From the NCBI RefSeq assembly GCF_017873765.1, contig NZ_JAGGKP010000001.1, forward strand, positions 434,001-498,000: 64,000 bases of DNA, written 5' to 3'. How positions within the stretch are numbered: the stretch's first letter is position 1; every line of letters begins with the position of its first letter. Position numbers and translations under genes: made by a program. Shown here one piece after another: positions 16,979-25,608 of this stretch. The stretch comes from Paenibacillus sediminis (lineage in GTDB: Bacteria > Bacillota > Bacilli > Paenibacillales > Paenibacillaceae). Under the pieces are notes generated by a model. The model was not told the origin of the DNA and made no database searches. It worked only from the letters and a program-made list of their open reading frames with translations.

Positions 16979-18232
16979 ATGAAATGGGAAGAATTGTCCG
17001 CTGAACAGCAGCGGGAAGTGGAACGTCAACTAAGCGTCATTTCCCGTGGTGTTGTGGAAATTGTGCCGGAAGAAGAATTGAAGCAAAAGGTTATGAAATC
17101 CGTTGTAACGGGTGAGCCGCTAAAAGTGAAACTTGGACTCGACCCATCAGCGCCAGATATTCATATCGGTCATACCGTTGTCATGCACAAGCTTCGTCAA
17201 TTCCAAGAGCTAGGGCATCAAGTGCAGCTTATTATCGGTGACTTCACAGGCCGTATCGGCGACCCAACCGGTAAATCAGAAACTCGCAAACAACTGACGG
17301 AAGAAGATGTGAAGCGCAACGCTGAGACTTACCAACAGCAAATATACAAAATTCTTGATCCTTCGAAGACGCAGCTGTACTACAATTCAGAGTGGCTTGG
17401 ACCGATGACGTTCGCTGACGTTGTAAATCTGTCTGCCAAAGTGACCGTTGCACGGATGCTGGAGCGGGATGATTTTACAAAACGTTACCAAAGCGGTCAA
17501 CCGATCAGTATACATGAGTTTTTCTATCCATTGATGCAAGGGATGGATTCAGTTGCGCTGAAGAGCGATATCGAGCTTGGCGGTACGGATCAGAAATTCA
17601 ATCTGCTCATGGGTCGTACACTGCAAAAAGAATACGGCGTAGACACTCAAGTTGCAATTATGACACCGCTGCTTGAAGGTCTTGATGGCGTTCAGAAGAT
17701 GAGTAAGAGCCTTGGTAACTACATCGGTATTGATGAGGAGCCAAATGAAATATACGGGAAAGCGATGTCCGTACCGGATGAGCTTATGCTTAAATACTAC
17801 GAACTCGCAACAGATCTTACGAATGAACAGCTTGCTGAATTGAGACAAGGGCTTGAGAACGGGTCTATTCATCCGCGTGACGCCAAAATGAAGCTCGCAT
17901 ACACATTCGTTCGGATGTACCATGGCGTAGAAGCGGCAGAAGCTGCGCAGCAACATTTTGTGACTGTATTCCAGCAACGTGCATTGCCGGATGATATTGA
18001 GCAATTTACAGTACCTGCGGCAGAACTTGAGGATGGTAAAATTCGCCTTGTGAAGCTGCTCACACTTATTGGATTTGCGGCTTCTAATGGAGAAGCTAGA
18101 CGGAGTATTCAGCAGGGCGCTGTTAAAATTAATGAGGAAAAATGCGTTGACGTGAATGCAGATGTGACTCCGCAAAACGGAGACATCGTTCAAGTTGGTA
18201 AACGGAAGTTTGCGAAACTGGTCATTGAATAA
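16979..18232 (+). CDS. tyrS: Tyrosyl-tRNA synthetase
   Basis: Charges tRNA-Tyr. A class I synthetase of 417 residues with the HIGH motif in PDIHIGHTVV, the KMSKS loop in VQKMSKSLGN, the tyrosine-binding stretch around DQKFNLLMGR, and a C-terminal S4-type RNA-binding domain (GEARRSIQQGAVKIN). I chose ATG 16979, 8 nt after AAAAGGAGGAG; an upstream in-frame start at 16937 lacks a site and would begin inside the leader terminator region. It is a single gene controlled by the T-box leader and closed by a hairpin shared with rpsD. The sequence fits the main TyrS rather than the TyrZ form, by length and KMSKS. Confidence 0.96.
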   Translation: MKWEELSAEQQREVERQLSVISRGVVEIVPEEELKQKVMKSVVTGEPLKVKLGLDPSAPDIHIGHTVVMHKLRQFQELGHQVQLIIGDFTGRIGDPTGKSETRKQLTEEDVKRNAETYQQQIYKILDPSKTQLYYNSEWLGPMTFADVVNLSAKVTVARMLERDDFTKRYQSGQPISIHEFFYPLMQGMDSVALKSDIELGGTDQKFNLLMGRTLQKEYGVDTQVAIMTPLLEGLDGVQKMSKSLGNYIGIDEEPNEIYGKAMSVPDELMLKYYELATDLTNEQLAELRQGLENGSIHPRDAKMKLAYTFVRMYHGVEAAEAAQQHFVTVFQQRALPDDIEQFTVPAAELEDGKIRLVKLLTLIGFAASNGEARRSIQQGAVKINEEKCVDVNADVTPQNGDIVQVGKRKFAKLVIE

Positions 18233-18240
18233 TGTAAAAG

Positions 18241-18273
18241 AAAAAACCTCCAAGAGAAATCTTGGAGGTTTTG
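18241..18273. terminator. Bidirectional terminator between tyrS and rpsD
   Basis: Perfect 11-bp stem AACCTCCAAGA (18245-18255) and TCTTGGAGGTT (18260-18270) with a GAAA tetraloop, A-rich on the left and T on the right. Confidence 0.92.
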
Positions 18274-18288
18274 TGCTTTCGCTTCTTA

Positions 18289-18888
18289 TTAGCGGTTGTA
18301 GAACTCGACGATTTGTTTTTCATCGATGTCTTGGGACAATTCAGCACGTTCAGGCAAGCGGATGTATTTACCTTCCATTGCACTGTCGTTGAATTCCAAG
18401 TATGCTGGCAAATGAGTACGGTTTTCCAATGCTTCTTTAACAGAAGAAAGGTTGCGGCTTCTTTCGCGCAAACCGATTACATCGCCAGGATTTACAGTGT
18501 AAGAAGCGATGTCAACTTTTTTACCGTTTACAGTTACGTGACCGTGAGCAACTAATTGACGAGCGCCTGCACGGGAGTTCGCGAAACCAAGACGGTATAC
18601 CAAGTTATCCAAACGGCTTTCGAGCAAGAACATGAAGTTCTCACCAGCGATACCTGGCATTTTTTGCGCTTTTCCGAACAGTGTACGGAATTGTTTCTCA
18701 CCCAAACCGTACATGTGGCGCAATTTTTGTTTTTCTTGAAGTTGCATACCATAGTTGCTCAATTTTCTCCGTTGGGTTGGACCATGTTGTCCAGGAGGGA
18801 AAGGGCGTTTCAATTCTTTACCTGTTCCGCTCAAGGAAATACCCAAACGGCGGCTTAGTTTAAATTTAGGACCAGTGTAACGTGCCAT
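18289..18888 (-). CDS. rpsD: Small ribosomal subunit protein uS4
   Basis: Primary 16S rRNA-binding protein of the 30S body, 199 residues. It starts [19 protein letters not shown] and has the S4 domain ([24 protein letters not shown], broken here by its own length only) and the usual end [10 protein letters not shown]. There is no cysteine cluster at the N-terminus, so it is the zinc-free form. In Firmicutes rpsD is a single gene autoregulated by S4 binding to its leader; a candidate structured leader and promoter lie upstream (18889-19119). It is convergent with tyrS. Confidence 0.97.
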   Translation of the reverse strand: MARYTGPKFKLSRRLGISLSGTGKELKRPFPPGQHGPTQRRKLSNYGMQLQEKQKLRHMYGLGEKQFRTLFGKAQKMPGIAGENFMFLLESRLDNLVYRLGFANSRAGARQLVAHGHVTVNGKKVDIASYTVNPGDVIGLRERSRNLSSVKEALENRTHLPAYLEFNDSAMEGKYIRLPERAELSQDIDEKQIVEFYNR

Positions 18889-19080
18889 TTTATAATAGAC
18901 TCCTTTTTAAATGAATTTTCAGAGGGGCTCTATTTGCGCCGAATTTTGTTTATCGCACGAAAGCTGTTTGATAAAAGCCCGTACTACTGACAGAAAAGTT
19001 CAGCCGCTGTTCCATCAGCAACAAAATTCGCGAGGGTAGCACAATGGTACGCCCAAATTAAAGACTTATCTAGTCTTATT
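18889..19080 (-). promoter_or_regulatory. Candidate S4-binding autoregulatory leader of rpsD
   Basis: On the minus strand a leader of nearly 190 nt precedes rpsD. It contains an exact 11-bp long-range inverted repeat (AACAAAATTCG at 19020-19030 and CGAATTTTGTT at 18940-18950) plus G/C-rich local stems, compatible with the pseudoknot-like rpsD leader known in Bacillaceae. A covariance-model comparison was not possible. Confidence 0.65.
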
Positions 19081-19091
19081 CAACAAATTAT

Positions 19092-19119
19092 ATTATATGA
19101 AAACTAGAGATAAAGTCAA
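19092..19119 (-). promoter_or_regulatory. Candidate sigma-A promoter of rpsD
   Basis: On the minus strand: TTGACT (19119-19114), 16-nt spacer, perfect TATAAT (19097-19092). It is placed to start transcription just before the structured leader. Confidence 0.65.
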
Positions 19120-19303
19120 GTGAAGAGCAACTGTATATTTCAGTCGCATAACGTCAAAATCTGTCGATAGGGCTAAGGACCCAAAAATATAGGACATTTT
19201 CTCGAATTTATGATGCAATTTCTTAGATAAAATAGTAAAATGTAATAAGTAACATATATTGGAATGAGCGCCTGTTTATGGTGTGGTGCAAAGGAGCGCC
19301 TTT

Positions 19304-21307
19304 ATGTCAAATCAACCAGGAATAGAATCCGTGAATAGAAATGATTCTGCAAAAACGGGACAAGACCATACAGTTATAAATTATGGAGAACAAAGTTTCT
19401 GGTTACAGCATCTTGATATAACGGCCTTTGATTTTCCATATATTGAACTATTGTTAAAACAAAGCTTTATAGAGTGGCATGATGAGGCTATAGCTCTTCC
19501 TTGGATGACAAGAACACAGTGGTCTGTGTACAGCAGCAATGGGGTGAAGGTCATAGGAGATTCAAATTCAGCTAATTCAGAGAACGCAGGGAGCGGGACC
19601 TCTGAAGCTATGTCGCTCTGTCTTGCGCAGCAAAGTCCGGCAGTTATTGTTGGCTCAGAACATGTCAATGTTGGTTCCCATCAACAAGTGTCGCTCGCTG
19701 TCCCGTTGTTTACCCGTAAGAATCGAGAATTGTTTGCTGTACTGAACTGCACGACTTCGCTTGAGCAGTATCATCCAGATGATCTTGATTTGGTTCTTGC
19801 TGCAGGGTTGCATTTTGTAAGTTGCTTTTATCGACAATTTGAATTCTTGTTCGTATCGGACTTGTTCCATGGTCAATCCCAAGCAGAGCGTGAGGCTAGA
19901 CGAAGAAATATATTGTTCGAAGTTGTCAAACGTTTACATGACAAAATTGATGTGGACGCCGTATTAACAGAAGTATTTGATAGTATTGCTGAAATGTATC
20001 CAACCGCTCATTTGGAACTGCTCATGTCGCAAGATCATCGTACAACAAATCCAAAAGTTAAATCTTTACTGTTTGGACAAGACCGAGATGATCTATGTGT
20101 GCGCTCTTTCATGGAGGGAAGGCTTATTACCCTAGAGAATCCTCCTGTCATGAACGAAGGACCTTCATACGTTGAAATTGCAGTTCCGCTTAGCGGGAAA
20201 CAGGGCATCTATGGTGTATTTCACATTACATTGTTAAAGGATTTTAAGGAAGAAATTGATTTAGACCTCATTTCAGTGCTGTCGGACACAGCGGGAACCG
20301 CTTTTGAAAATGCAAAATTATATGAACAGTCCAATGTACTGATTCATGAATTAAGGCTCATCAATGAATTAACGAGACGGCTGAATCAAAGTTTAAAATT
20401 AAAAGAAATATTCCAATTCTCAACACAGGAGCTGCTGAGTATTTTTCAATCGGATTCCTGTTCTATATTGCAGTATGATAAAGTGAAAGATTGCTTTGAG
20501 GTAATGTCGAGCAACATTGCTTCGATTGCTAAGGAAGTATACGCGACGAATGATGGTTTCTGCGGGTTAATCTACGAATCGAAAGAGCCTGTTTTTCTAT
20601 CAGATTACGATACGTACAGCACAGTAACCTGCAGAATTATGGAACAGTCTAACGCAAGATCGCTTATCGCTACGCCGCTTATTGTGAACGGAGAATTTAT
20701 TGGAATTATATTGATCACTCATCAAAGTCCGCACTTTTTCTCATATGATAACTATAAATTAATGCAGGTGCTTGCTACTCATATTGGACTGGCTATTGCG
20801 AACGCTACGCTGCATGCAGAAGTAAGGCGGATGGCTAACCGAGATATGCTTACTGGATTATATGCCCGCCGGTACTTGGATGAAGCGATTCATGAGTTTC
20901 AAAAGACGGATCCGTGCGGTTCTCTTATTGTCGTAGATATAGATCAGTTTAAGCAGGTTAATGATACGTTCGGTCATCTGCAAGGGGATATTATATTGAA
21001 GCAGGTAAGCCATATTATTAAAACATCGGTTCGGAGTATTGATATTTCCGCTAGATGGGGTGGGGAAGAGCTGGCCATTTATTTTCCGCAATATGATGTA
21101 ATGCAGGCACTCCAGGTTGCCGAGAAAATTCGGAAGCGGGTCGAAGAGGAGACTGATCCTGCCGTTACCGTATCTTGCGGGATCGCCGAATGGAGTTGGT
21201 TTGACGACAAAGTGACAGTCGAATCACTATTCTACCGTGCGGATATGGCTCTGTACAAAGCGAAAAACAATGGACGGAATCAAATTCAAGTGGAAGATGT
21301 AACTTAA
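19304..21307 (+). CDS. Diguanylate cyclase with GAF-type sensor modules
   Basis: Predicted to make cyclic di-GMP from two GTP. The 667-residue protein ends in a GGDEF domain (about residues 500-665): the A-site RWGGEELAIYF is intact, and RSID lies five residues before it, matching an RxxD product-inhibition site. The domain opens with DMLTGLYARRYLDEAI. The N-terminal 480 residues look like two or three GAF-like folds, one ending TAFENAKLYEQ and one ending GLAIANATLHAEV; the ligand is unknown. No membrane segment is evident, so it should be cytoplasmic. I chose ATG 19304, behind AAAGGAG, over the upstream in-frame start at 19283. Confidence 0.92.
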   Translation: MSNQPGIESVNRNDSAKTGQDHTVINYGEQSFWLQHLDITAFDFPYIELLLKQSFIEWHDEAIALPWMTRTQWSVYSSNGVKVIGDSNSANSENAGSGTSEAMSLCLAQQSPAVIVGSEHVNVGSHQQVSLAVPLFTRKNRELFAVLNCTTSLEQYHPDDLDLVLAAGLHFVSCFYRQFEFLFVSDLFHGQSQAEREARRRNILFEVVKRLHDKIDVDAVLTEVFDSIAEMYPTAHLELLMSQDHRTTNPKVKSLLFGQDRDDLCVRSFMEGRLITLENPPVMNEGPSYVEIAVPLSGKQGIYGVFHITLLKDFKEEIDLDLISVLSDTAGTAFENAKLYEQSNVLIHELRLINELTRRLNQSLKLKEIFQFSTQELLSIFQSDSCSILQYDKVKDCFEVMSSNIASIAKEVYATNDGFCGLIYESKEPVFLSDYDTYSTVTCRIMEQSNARSLIATPLIVNGEFIGIILITHQSPHFFSYDNYKLMQVLATHIGLAIANATLHAEVRRMANRDMLTGLYARRYLDEAIHEFQKTDPCGSLIVVDIDQFKQVNDTFGHLQGDIILKQVSHIIKTSVRSIDISARWGGEELAIYFPQYDVMQALQVAEKIRKRVEEETDPAVTVSCGIAEWSWFDDKVTVESLFYRADMALYKAKNNGRNQIQVEDVT

Positions 21308-21337
21308 TACCTTTAGGCAACAGTTTAATGGAGAAGG

Positions 21338-21377
21338 GGAGAAGGATTTCTAACATGGAGTCTTTCTCCTTTTTTTG
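21338..21377 (+). terminator. Rho-independent terminator after the GGDEF gene
   Basis: A 12-bp stem with three G-T pairs (21338-21349 with 21358-21369) and an eight-T tail. Confidence 0.8.
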
Positions 21378-21445
21378 TATAAGTTAAGGGGCGGAGGAAA
21401 AATCTATAGTGAACAGAAAGATCGTATAGAGAGGCGCTAAATGTT

Positions 21446-22282
21446 ATGAAATCATGGATAATCCATTCATTGACTAAATGCTTGGTCCTTACCGCTGCTT
21501 TGCTCATTTGTATGTTCATACTGCCTTCTTGCACTCATTCCAAGACTCCCGAAGATTGGTTTAGACTAAGCACAAGCGGTCTTGCCGGTGTTGATTCGTT
21601 TACATTCCACGGACAAGCTGCTGTACGCAGTGAAGATACAGGGATATTTGATAAATCATTTTCGTTCTCGGGTAAAGTAAATCACCACTACAGGTTATCT
21701 ATGCAAGAAGTGACGAATGGGAAGATGTTGTCCGATAACAGCTTCGCTGCAAGTTCAGGTGGTCATACGATACGGACAGCTTACTTTTTGCATCAACATG
21801 GCACGTGGGTTCCGCTAGAAGGTAATGAGAGCATGAAAACGCAGACGCTTAGCCGATTTAATCCTTTAGCCCAGATGGATACACTTCATCGGTTTCATGG
21901 TTATATTACAGAAGAAATGGGTGCGGGAAGAGGGACAAAGGTGATTCGTATTGAATTACCAGCGGAAGAGGCTCGTAAATGGATTCGCGATCAGCTTGAG
22001 GAAGAAATGGATCAATTGAGAAAACAGTTCATAAACAGATCGGACGAATTTAGCAAGAAGAAACGAGCTGAGCTTGAAGCTGTATGGAGTGATGGAAAAA
22101 AAGAACTGAACTCCATGCTGAAACAGGCTGATGCACAAGCGGTCTTCCATCTGACGATTGATTCGAGAACGATTTTACCAAGGAAACTGTACACTGAGCA
22201 TCGGATATCTTATACGGATCCTGCCGGGAAACGTCAACATGAGATGCTGCTCACCGAAGTTCATTTCGGGGATTATCGCTGA
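21446..22282 (+). CDS. Predicted lipoprotein of unknown function
   Basis: A 278-residue protein with a type II signal peptide: a basic start (KSWIIHSLTK), a hydrophobic core and the lipobox LPSC, so the mature protein should be lipid-anchored outside the membrane. The mature part contains a helical charged stretch (WIRDQLEEEMDQLRKQF onward, about residues 175-225) and a late beta-rich part, VFHLTIDSRTILPRKLYTEHR. This resembles the layout of other Bacillales lipoproteins that measure or carry membrane-associated material, but I do not recognise a family. GAGAGGCG precedes the ATG. A terminator separates it from the GGDEF gene. Confidence 0.82.
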   Translation: MKSWIIHSLTKCLVLTAALLICMFILPSCTHSKTPEDWFRLSTSGLAGVDSFTFHGQAAVRSEDTGIFDKSFSFSGKVNHHYRLSMQEVTNGKMLSDNSFAASSGGHTIRTAYFLHQHGTWVPLEGNESMKTQTLSRFNPLAQMDTLHRFHGYITEEMGAGRGTKVIRIELPAEEARKWIRDQLEEEMDQLRKQFINRSDEFSKKKRAELEAVWSDGKKELNSMLKQADAQAVFHLTIDSRTILPRKLYTEHRISYTDPAGKRQHEMLLTEVHFGDYR

Positions 22283-22396
22283 GAGCTTTCTAGTTACTGA
22301 CTTAAATGGAGCGGCGTGCTACAATAGTGTGGGAAGGTAATTTACCAATGTTTAAAAAATATATAGGCTGTTTCATGTCGTCAAGGAGGAAGAACT

Positions 22397-23512
22397 ATGC
22401 GTGATCCGAGAGTACAAAAATTAGCTAAAAACTTAGTTGGATATTCTGTCAATGTTCAACCAGGGGAAAATGTTCTGGTCGAAATGATCGGTTCCGAACG
22501 TGACTTATTAAACGCTATTTTAGAGGAAGTTGCTAATCACGGGGGAAATGCTTTCGTACAAATAACGGATAGAACAGTGCTGCGCACTCTTCTAAAAAAT
22601 GCAACGAAAGAACAAATTCAAACATGGGCAGACATTGATTTGAATCGGATGAAACAAATGGATTGCTACATTGGCATTCGCGCGGGTGAAAATGTAAATG
22701 ATTTATCCGATGTGCCTGAAGATAAAATGAAACTTTATAATTCAATTTACCAGCATCCAGTACATAGTGAGGAACGTGTAAAGCGTACGAAATGGGTTGT
22801 ACTTCGTTATCCAAATGCAAGCATGGCTCAGCTGGCAAATACGAGTACAGAAGCTTTTGAAGATTTTTACTTCCAAGTTTGCAATTTGGATTATGCGAAA
22901 ATGGATAGGGCACAAGACGCTTTGGCTGACTTAATGAAACGTACAGATAAAGTACGTATTGTAAGTCCAGGAACGGATCTTACGTTCTCGATTAAAGGTA
23001 TCGGTGCAGAGAAATGCTCAGGCCAAAAGAACATTCCTGACGGCGAAGTTTATTCCGCTCCAGTTCGTGATTCCGTAAATGGTACAATCAGCTACAATGC
23101 CCAAACTTTGTACAACGGTATTACATTTGAAAATATCAAGTTCCGCTTTGAAAACGGGAAAATTGTGGAAGCGACAAGTAATGATACGAAGCGCTTAAAT
23201 GAAATTTTGGATTCAGATGAAGGGGCTAGATATATCGGTGAATTCGCCATCGGGTTTAACCCGTACATTTTGCATCCGATGAAAGATATTTTGTTTGATG
23301 AGAAAATTGCAGGCAGCTTGCATTTTACTCCAGGTCAAGCCTATGAAGAAACGGATAATGGCAACCGCTCCTCGATTCACTGGGATTTAGTGCTTATTCA
23401 ACGTCCAGAATACGGCGGCGGCGAAATCTACTTCGATGACGTATTAATTCGTAAAGATGGCATTTTCGTTATTCCAGAGCTTGAGGGATTGAATCCTGAG
23501 AACTTGAAATAA
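22397..23512 (+). CDS. M29-family aminopeptidase
   Basis: A 371-residue metallo-aminopeptidase of family M29 (AmpS/PepS/aminopeptidase T type), which removes N-terminal residues from peptides in the cytoplasm with two metal ions. It starts with the family pattern RVQKLAKNLVGYSVNVQPGENV. The metal-binding residues are placed in NIPDGEVYSAP (Glu), YIGEFAIGFN (Glu), GSLHFTPG (His) and SSIHWDLV (the His-x-Asp pair). AAGGAGG lies before the ATG. It is probably followed on the same transcript by the small HPr-like gene 95 bp downstream, since no terminator lies between them. Confidence 0.92.
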   Translation: MRDPRVQKLAKNLVGYSVNVQPGENVLVEMIGSERDLLNAILEEVANHGGNAFVQITDRTVLRTLLKNATKEQIQTWADIDLNRMKQMDCYIGIRAGENVNDLSDVPEDKMKLYNSIYQHPVHSEERVKRTKWVVLRYPNASMAQLANTSTEAFEDFYFQVCNLDYAKMDRAQDALADLMKRTDKVRIVSPGTDLTFSIKGIGAEKCSGQKNIPDGEVYSAPVRDSVNGTISYNAQTLYNGITFENIKFRFENGKIVEATSNDTKRLNEILDSDEGARYIGEFAIGFNPYILHPMKDILFDEKIAGSLHFTPGQAYEETDNGNRSSIHWDLVLIQRPEYGGGEIYFDDVLIRKDGIFVIPELEGLNPENLK

Positions 23513-23607
23513 TAATTAAGAAGAAATTCCTTGGCAGGAAAACGGATTCAAGTTATCATGAAGTAGGAATGAAACATGATACCAAAAGTAAAAGCGGAGG
23601 GATGTAT

Positions 23608-23850
23608 ATGTCCACAAACGATGCAGTTGTAGAAATTGCTCAAACAGCTAGTAAATTTACTTCTTCCATTGTGCTCCAAGCAGACAATAAGTATATCGAT
23701 GTGAAAAGTATTTTGGGGTTATTCTCAACATTAGTGACGACTCAAAAATATGAACTTCACGTGCATGGCTCTGATGCGGAAGAAGCGAAAGCTGCTTTGG
23801 CAGAAGTGTTTGCGAAACATGGACTTAACGTGACAATTGTTTCGGAATAA
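23608..23850 (+). CDS. HPr-like protein lacking the phospho-histidine
   Basis: An 80-residue protein that aligns with HPr from about HPr residue 13 onward. AQTASKF corresponds to HPr VQTASKY, and VKSILGL to the regulatory Ser46 region LKSIMGV, so Ser34 here matches Ser46. The first HPr strand and the GIHARPA active-site loop are missing; threonine or asparagine occupies the His15 position. It therefore cannot carry PEP-derived phosphate but could still be an HPr-kinase target like Crh. I chose ATG 23608, six nt after GGAGGG; ATG 23602 touches that site. A terminator follows. A role as CcpA corepressor is inference. Confidence 0.85.
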   Translation: MSTNDAVVEIAQTASKFTSSIVLQADNKYIDVKSILGLFSTLVTTQKYELHVHGSDAEEAKAALAEVFAKHGLNVTIVSE

Positions 23851-23867
23851 TACCTTTTCTTGAACAA

Positions 23868-23905
23868 GCGCCCTAATCTGTAATAGGTTAGGGTGCTTTT
23901 TTTTT
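23868..23905 (+). terminator. Rho-independent terminator after the HPr-like gene
   Basis: An 11-bp stem (GCGCCCTAATC with GGTTAGGGTGC, two G-T pairs) followed by nine T. Confidence 0.92.
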
Positions 23906-23990
23906 GAGGTTCTTGTATTACCAATCAATTTCGTCTAATATTAATAGTAGAAAATAAGCTGATCACTTTTGGACATAGGGGGGAAGATGC

Positions 23991-24287
23991 ATGACTTCAT
24001 CTGATTTGCAGGAACAGCTGAATTTAAAAGCGATGAATCTTCTACAAGAAGATGCAGATAAAATAGAAAAGCTAATCGAAGTCCAGATGGAGAATCTGGC
24101 TACACGTTACTGCCCTCTCTATGAGGAAGTGTTGGATACACAAATGTTCGGTTTTTCCAAAGAAGTCGACTTTGCAGTTCGTGCGGGACTCATTCATGAG
24201 CAAGCGGGCAAACAAATTTTGAGCAGGCTCGAACGGAACTTAGCTCTTCTCTATGAAGCTATGAACAACAAAGAAAATAAAGAGTAG
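23991..24287 (+). CDS. ylaN: YlaN/UPF0358 family protein
   Basis: A 98-residue protein of the YlaN family, recognised by [38 protein letters not shown] order of motifs: [29 protein letters not shown] and [11 protein letters not shown]. subtilis YlaN is linked to iron homeostasis through Fur and is important under iron limitation. It is small, acidic and helical, so cytoplasmic. In B. subtilis ylaN is next to ftsW; here ftsW lies about 1.7 kb on, on the opposite strand, with an antiporter gene and an Asp23 gene between them. Two hairpins follow the stop codon. Confidence 0.92.
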   Translation: MTSSDLQEQLNLKAMNLLQEDADKIEKLIEVQMENLATRYCPLYEEVLDTQMFGFSKEVDFAVRAGLIHEQAGKQILSRLERNLALLYEAMNNKENKE

Positions 24288-24348
24288 CCTGTTAACATAA
24301 CAGGCTTATATAGAGAAACATGCATCCATTTAGGATGCATGTTTTTTG
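24286..24348. terminator. Tandem hairpins between ylaN and the antiporter gene
   Basis: First hairpin AGCCTGTTA (24286-24294) with TAACAGGCT (24298-24306) has no T run. The second, AACATGCATCC (24317-24327) with GGATGCATGTT (24333-24343) then T, is a terminator that could also serve the convergent gene. Confidence 0.85.
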
Positions 24349-24374
24349 TTAAGAGATATTGTGAAGTAAAAGCG

Positions 24375-25454
24375 TTAAGCTAGGTAGAATGAGACACCTA
24401 GGATCAAGTACACGGCAATGAGAAGAAGCCCTTCGTACCAGTTCGTAGCACCGTCCTGCGTTATAGACTTGGCAATAAATACGGACACGACAATGGCAAC
24501 TAGTTCAATGACGGTAAAGACGATATTCATCGGCGTACCCATAAAGAAGCTCACAAAAATGAGAACAGGCGCAACGAACAGTGCGATTTGCAAGCTGCTT
24601 CCGATTGCGATTTCTACAGCTGCGCCAATTTTGTTCTTCATTGCGAGTAAGACAGCTGCGCTGTGTTCTGCGGCATTTCCGACAATGGCTACAACAAAGG
24701 CACCGACGAACAGCTCGCTGAGTCCAAAAGCAGCAGTAATGGATTCGAGTGTGTGAACAAGCCATTCACTGACAAGGGCAACCATGACTGTAGCGATAAA
24801 TAGATACAAGATGGACCGCTTTTTACCCCAGGCAGGGGTATGCTCGTGCGGAAGCTCTTCATCTGAATCGTATGTCGCATCTTCCAAGTAGTCTTTATGT
24901 GTAATCATCGAGAACAAAAGCCACGCTATGTAGGACACAATTAAGATGCCAGCTACGACAAGGCTCAGTGTGTTCGTCTCTGAAGAGGTGATAGATTTCG
25001 TGTTAAGAAATACAGCAGGGATGAACAATGCGATCACTGCAACGATCATCAGTGAGCCGTTCATACCTGCAAGCGTAACATTGAAATTTTGAACTTTGTG
25101 CTTAAGTCCGCCTGCAAATAAACTGATACCTAGCACGAGCAGCAAGTTACCAAGTATCGAGCCGGTAAGACTGGCCTTAACCATATCAAACAAGCCTTCT
25201 TTAATAAGAAATATTGCAATAATGAGCTCCGCGGCGTTCCCGAAGGTCGCGTTTAGAAATCCGCCGAGACGTTGTCCGGCATAATGAGCAACACTTTCCG
25301 TTGCTTTACCAAGAAATCCAGCTACAAAAATAACGGCAATCGCGGATAGTATGAATTCTGCAATCGACCCGAAATGTGTATAATGAGCAATCGCACTGAG
25401 TATGAACGTAGAAATGAGCAGAATAGGAGATAGTTTCTTTTTCAATCCAGACAT
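24375..25454 (-). CDS. Ca2+/H+ antiporter (CaxA family)
   Basis: An integral membrane protein of 359 residues with about eleven hydrophobic segments. It carries the two family repeats around GNAAELIIA (near residue 72) and GNAAEHSAAVLLA (near residue 255), whose glutamates bind the cation, separated by a charged loop with DSDEELPHEH. It should export Ca2+ in exchange for protons, like B. subtilis YfkE. AGAGGTG stands upstream of the ATG. The gene is alone on the minus strand, convergent with ylaN and divergent from the Asp23 gene. Confidence 0.92.
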   Translation of the reverse strand: MSGLKKKLSPILLISTFILSAIAHYTHFGSIAEFILSAIAVIFVAGFLGKATESVAHYAGQRLGGFLNATFGNAAELIIAIFLIKEGLFDMVKASLTGSILGNLLLVLGISLFAGGLKHKVQNFNVTLAGMNGSLMIVAVIALFIPAVFLNTKSITSSETNTLSLVVAGILIVSYIAWLLFSMITHKDYLEDATYDSDEELPHEHTPAWGKKRSILYLFIATVMVALVSEWLVHTLESITAAFGLSELFVGAFVVAIVGNAAEHSAAVLLAMKNKIGAAVEIAIGSSLQIALFVAPVLIFVSFFMGTPMNIVFTVIELVAIVVSVFIAKSITQDGATNWYEGLLLIAVYLILGVSFYLA

Positions 25455-25552
25455 CTTAAGTTACACCTCTGATTCATTAACTGTGATTTAATCAATATAA
25501 CCAATTATTGACGAGATGTAAACGTGATTTTCAGTAACTTTTTAGTTATCAT

Positions 25553-25581
25553 TTGCTTTCAAAGATTAAAGGATTTACAAT
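25553..25581 (+). promoter_or_regulatory. Candidate sigma-A promoter for the Asp23-family gene
   Basis: TTGCTT (25553-25558), 17-nt spacer, TACAAT (25576-25581), 27 nt before the start codon at 25609. Confidence 0.5.
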
Positions 25582-25608
25582 AACGAATAATGAGGTAAAA
25601 GGGGGATT

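Noticed and set aside
19140..19303. Possible c-di-GMP riboswitch before the GGDEF gene
   Set aside because: I looked for the GEMM-I core and its conserved GNRA tetraloop pairing; the sequence CGATAGGGCTAAGGACCC does not match it.
24370..24383. cre-like TAAAAGCGTTAAGC at the 3' end of the antiporter gene
   Set aside because: It lies at the end of a convergent gene, lacks the CA end, and has no promoter near it.
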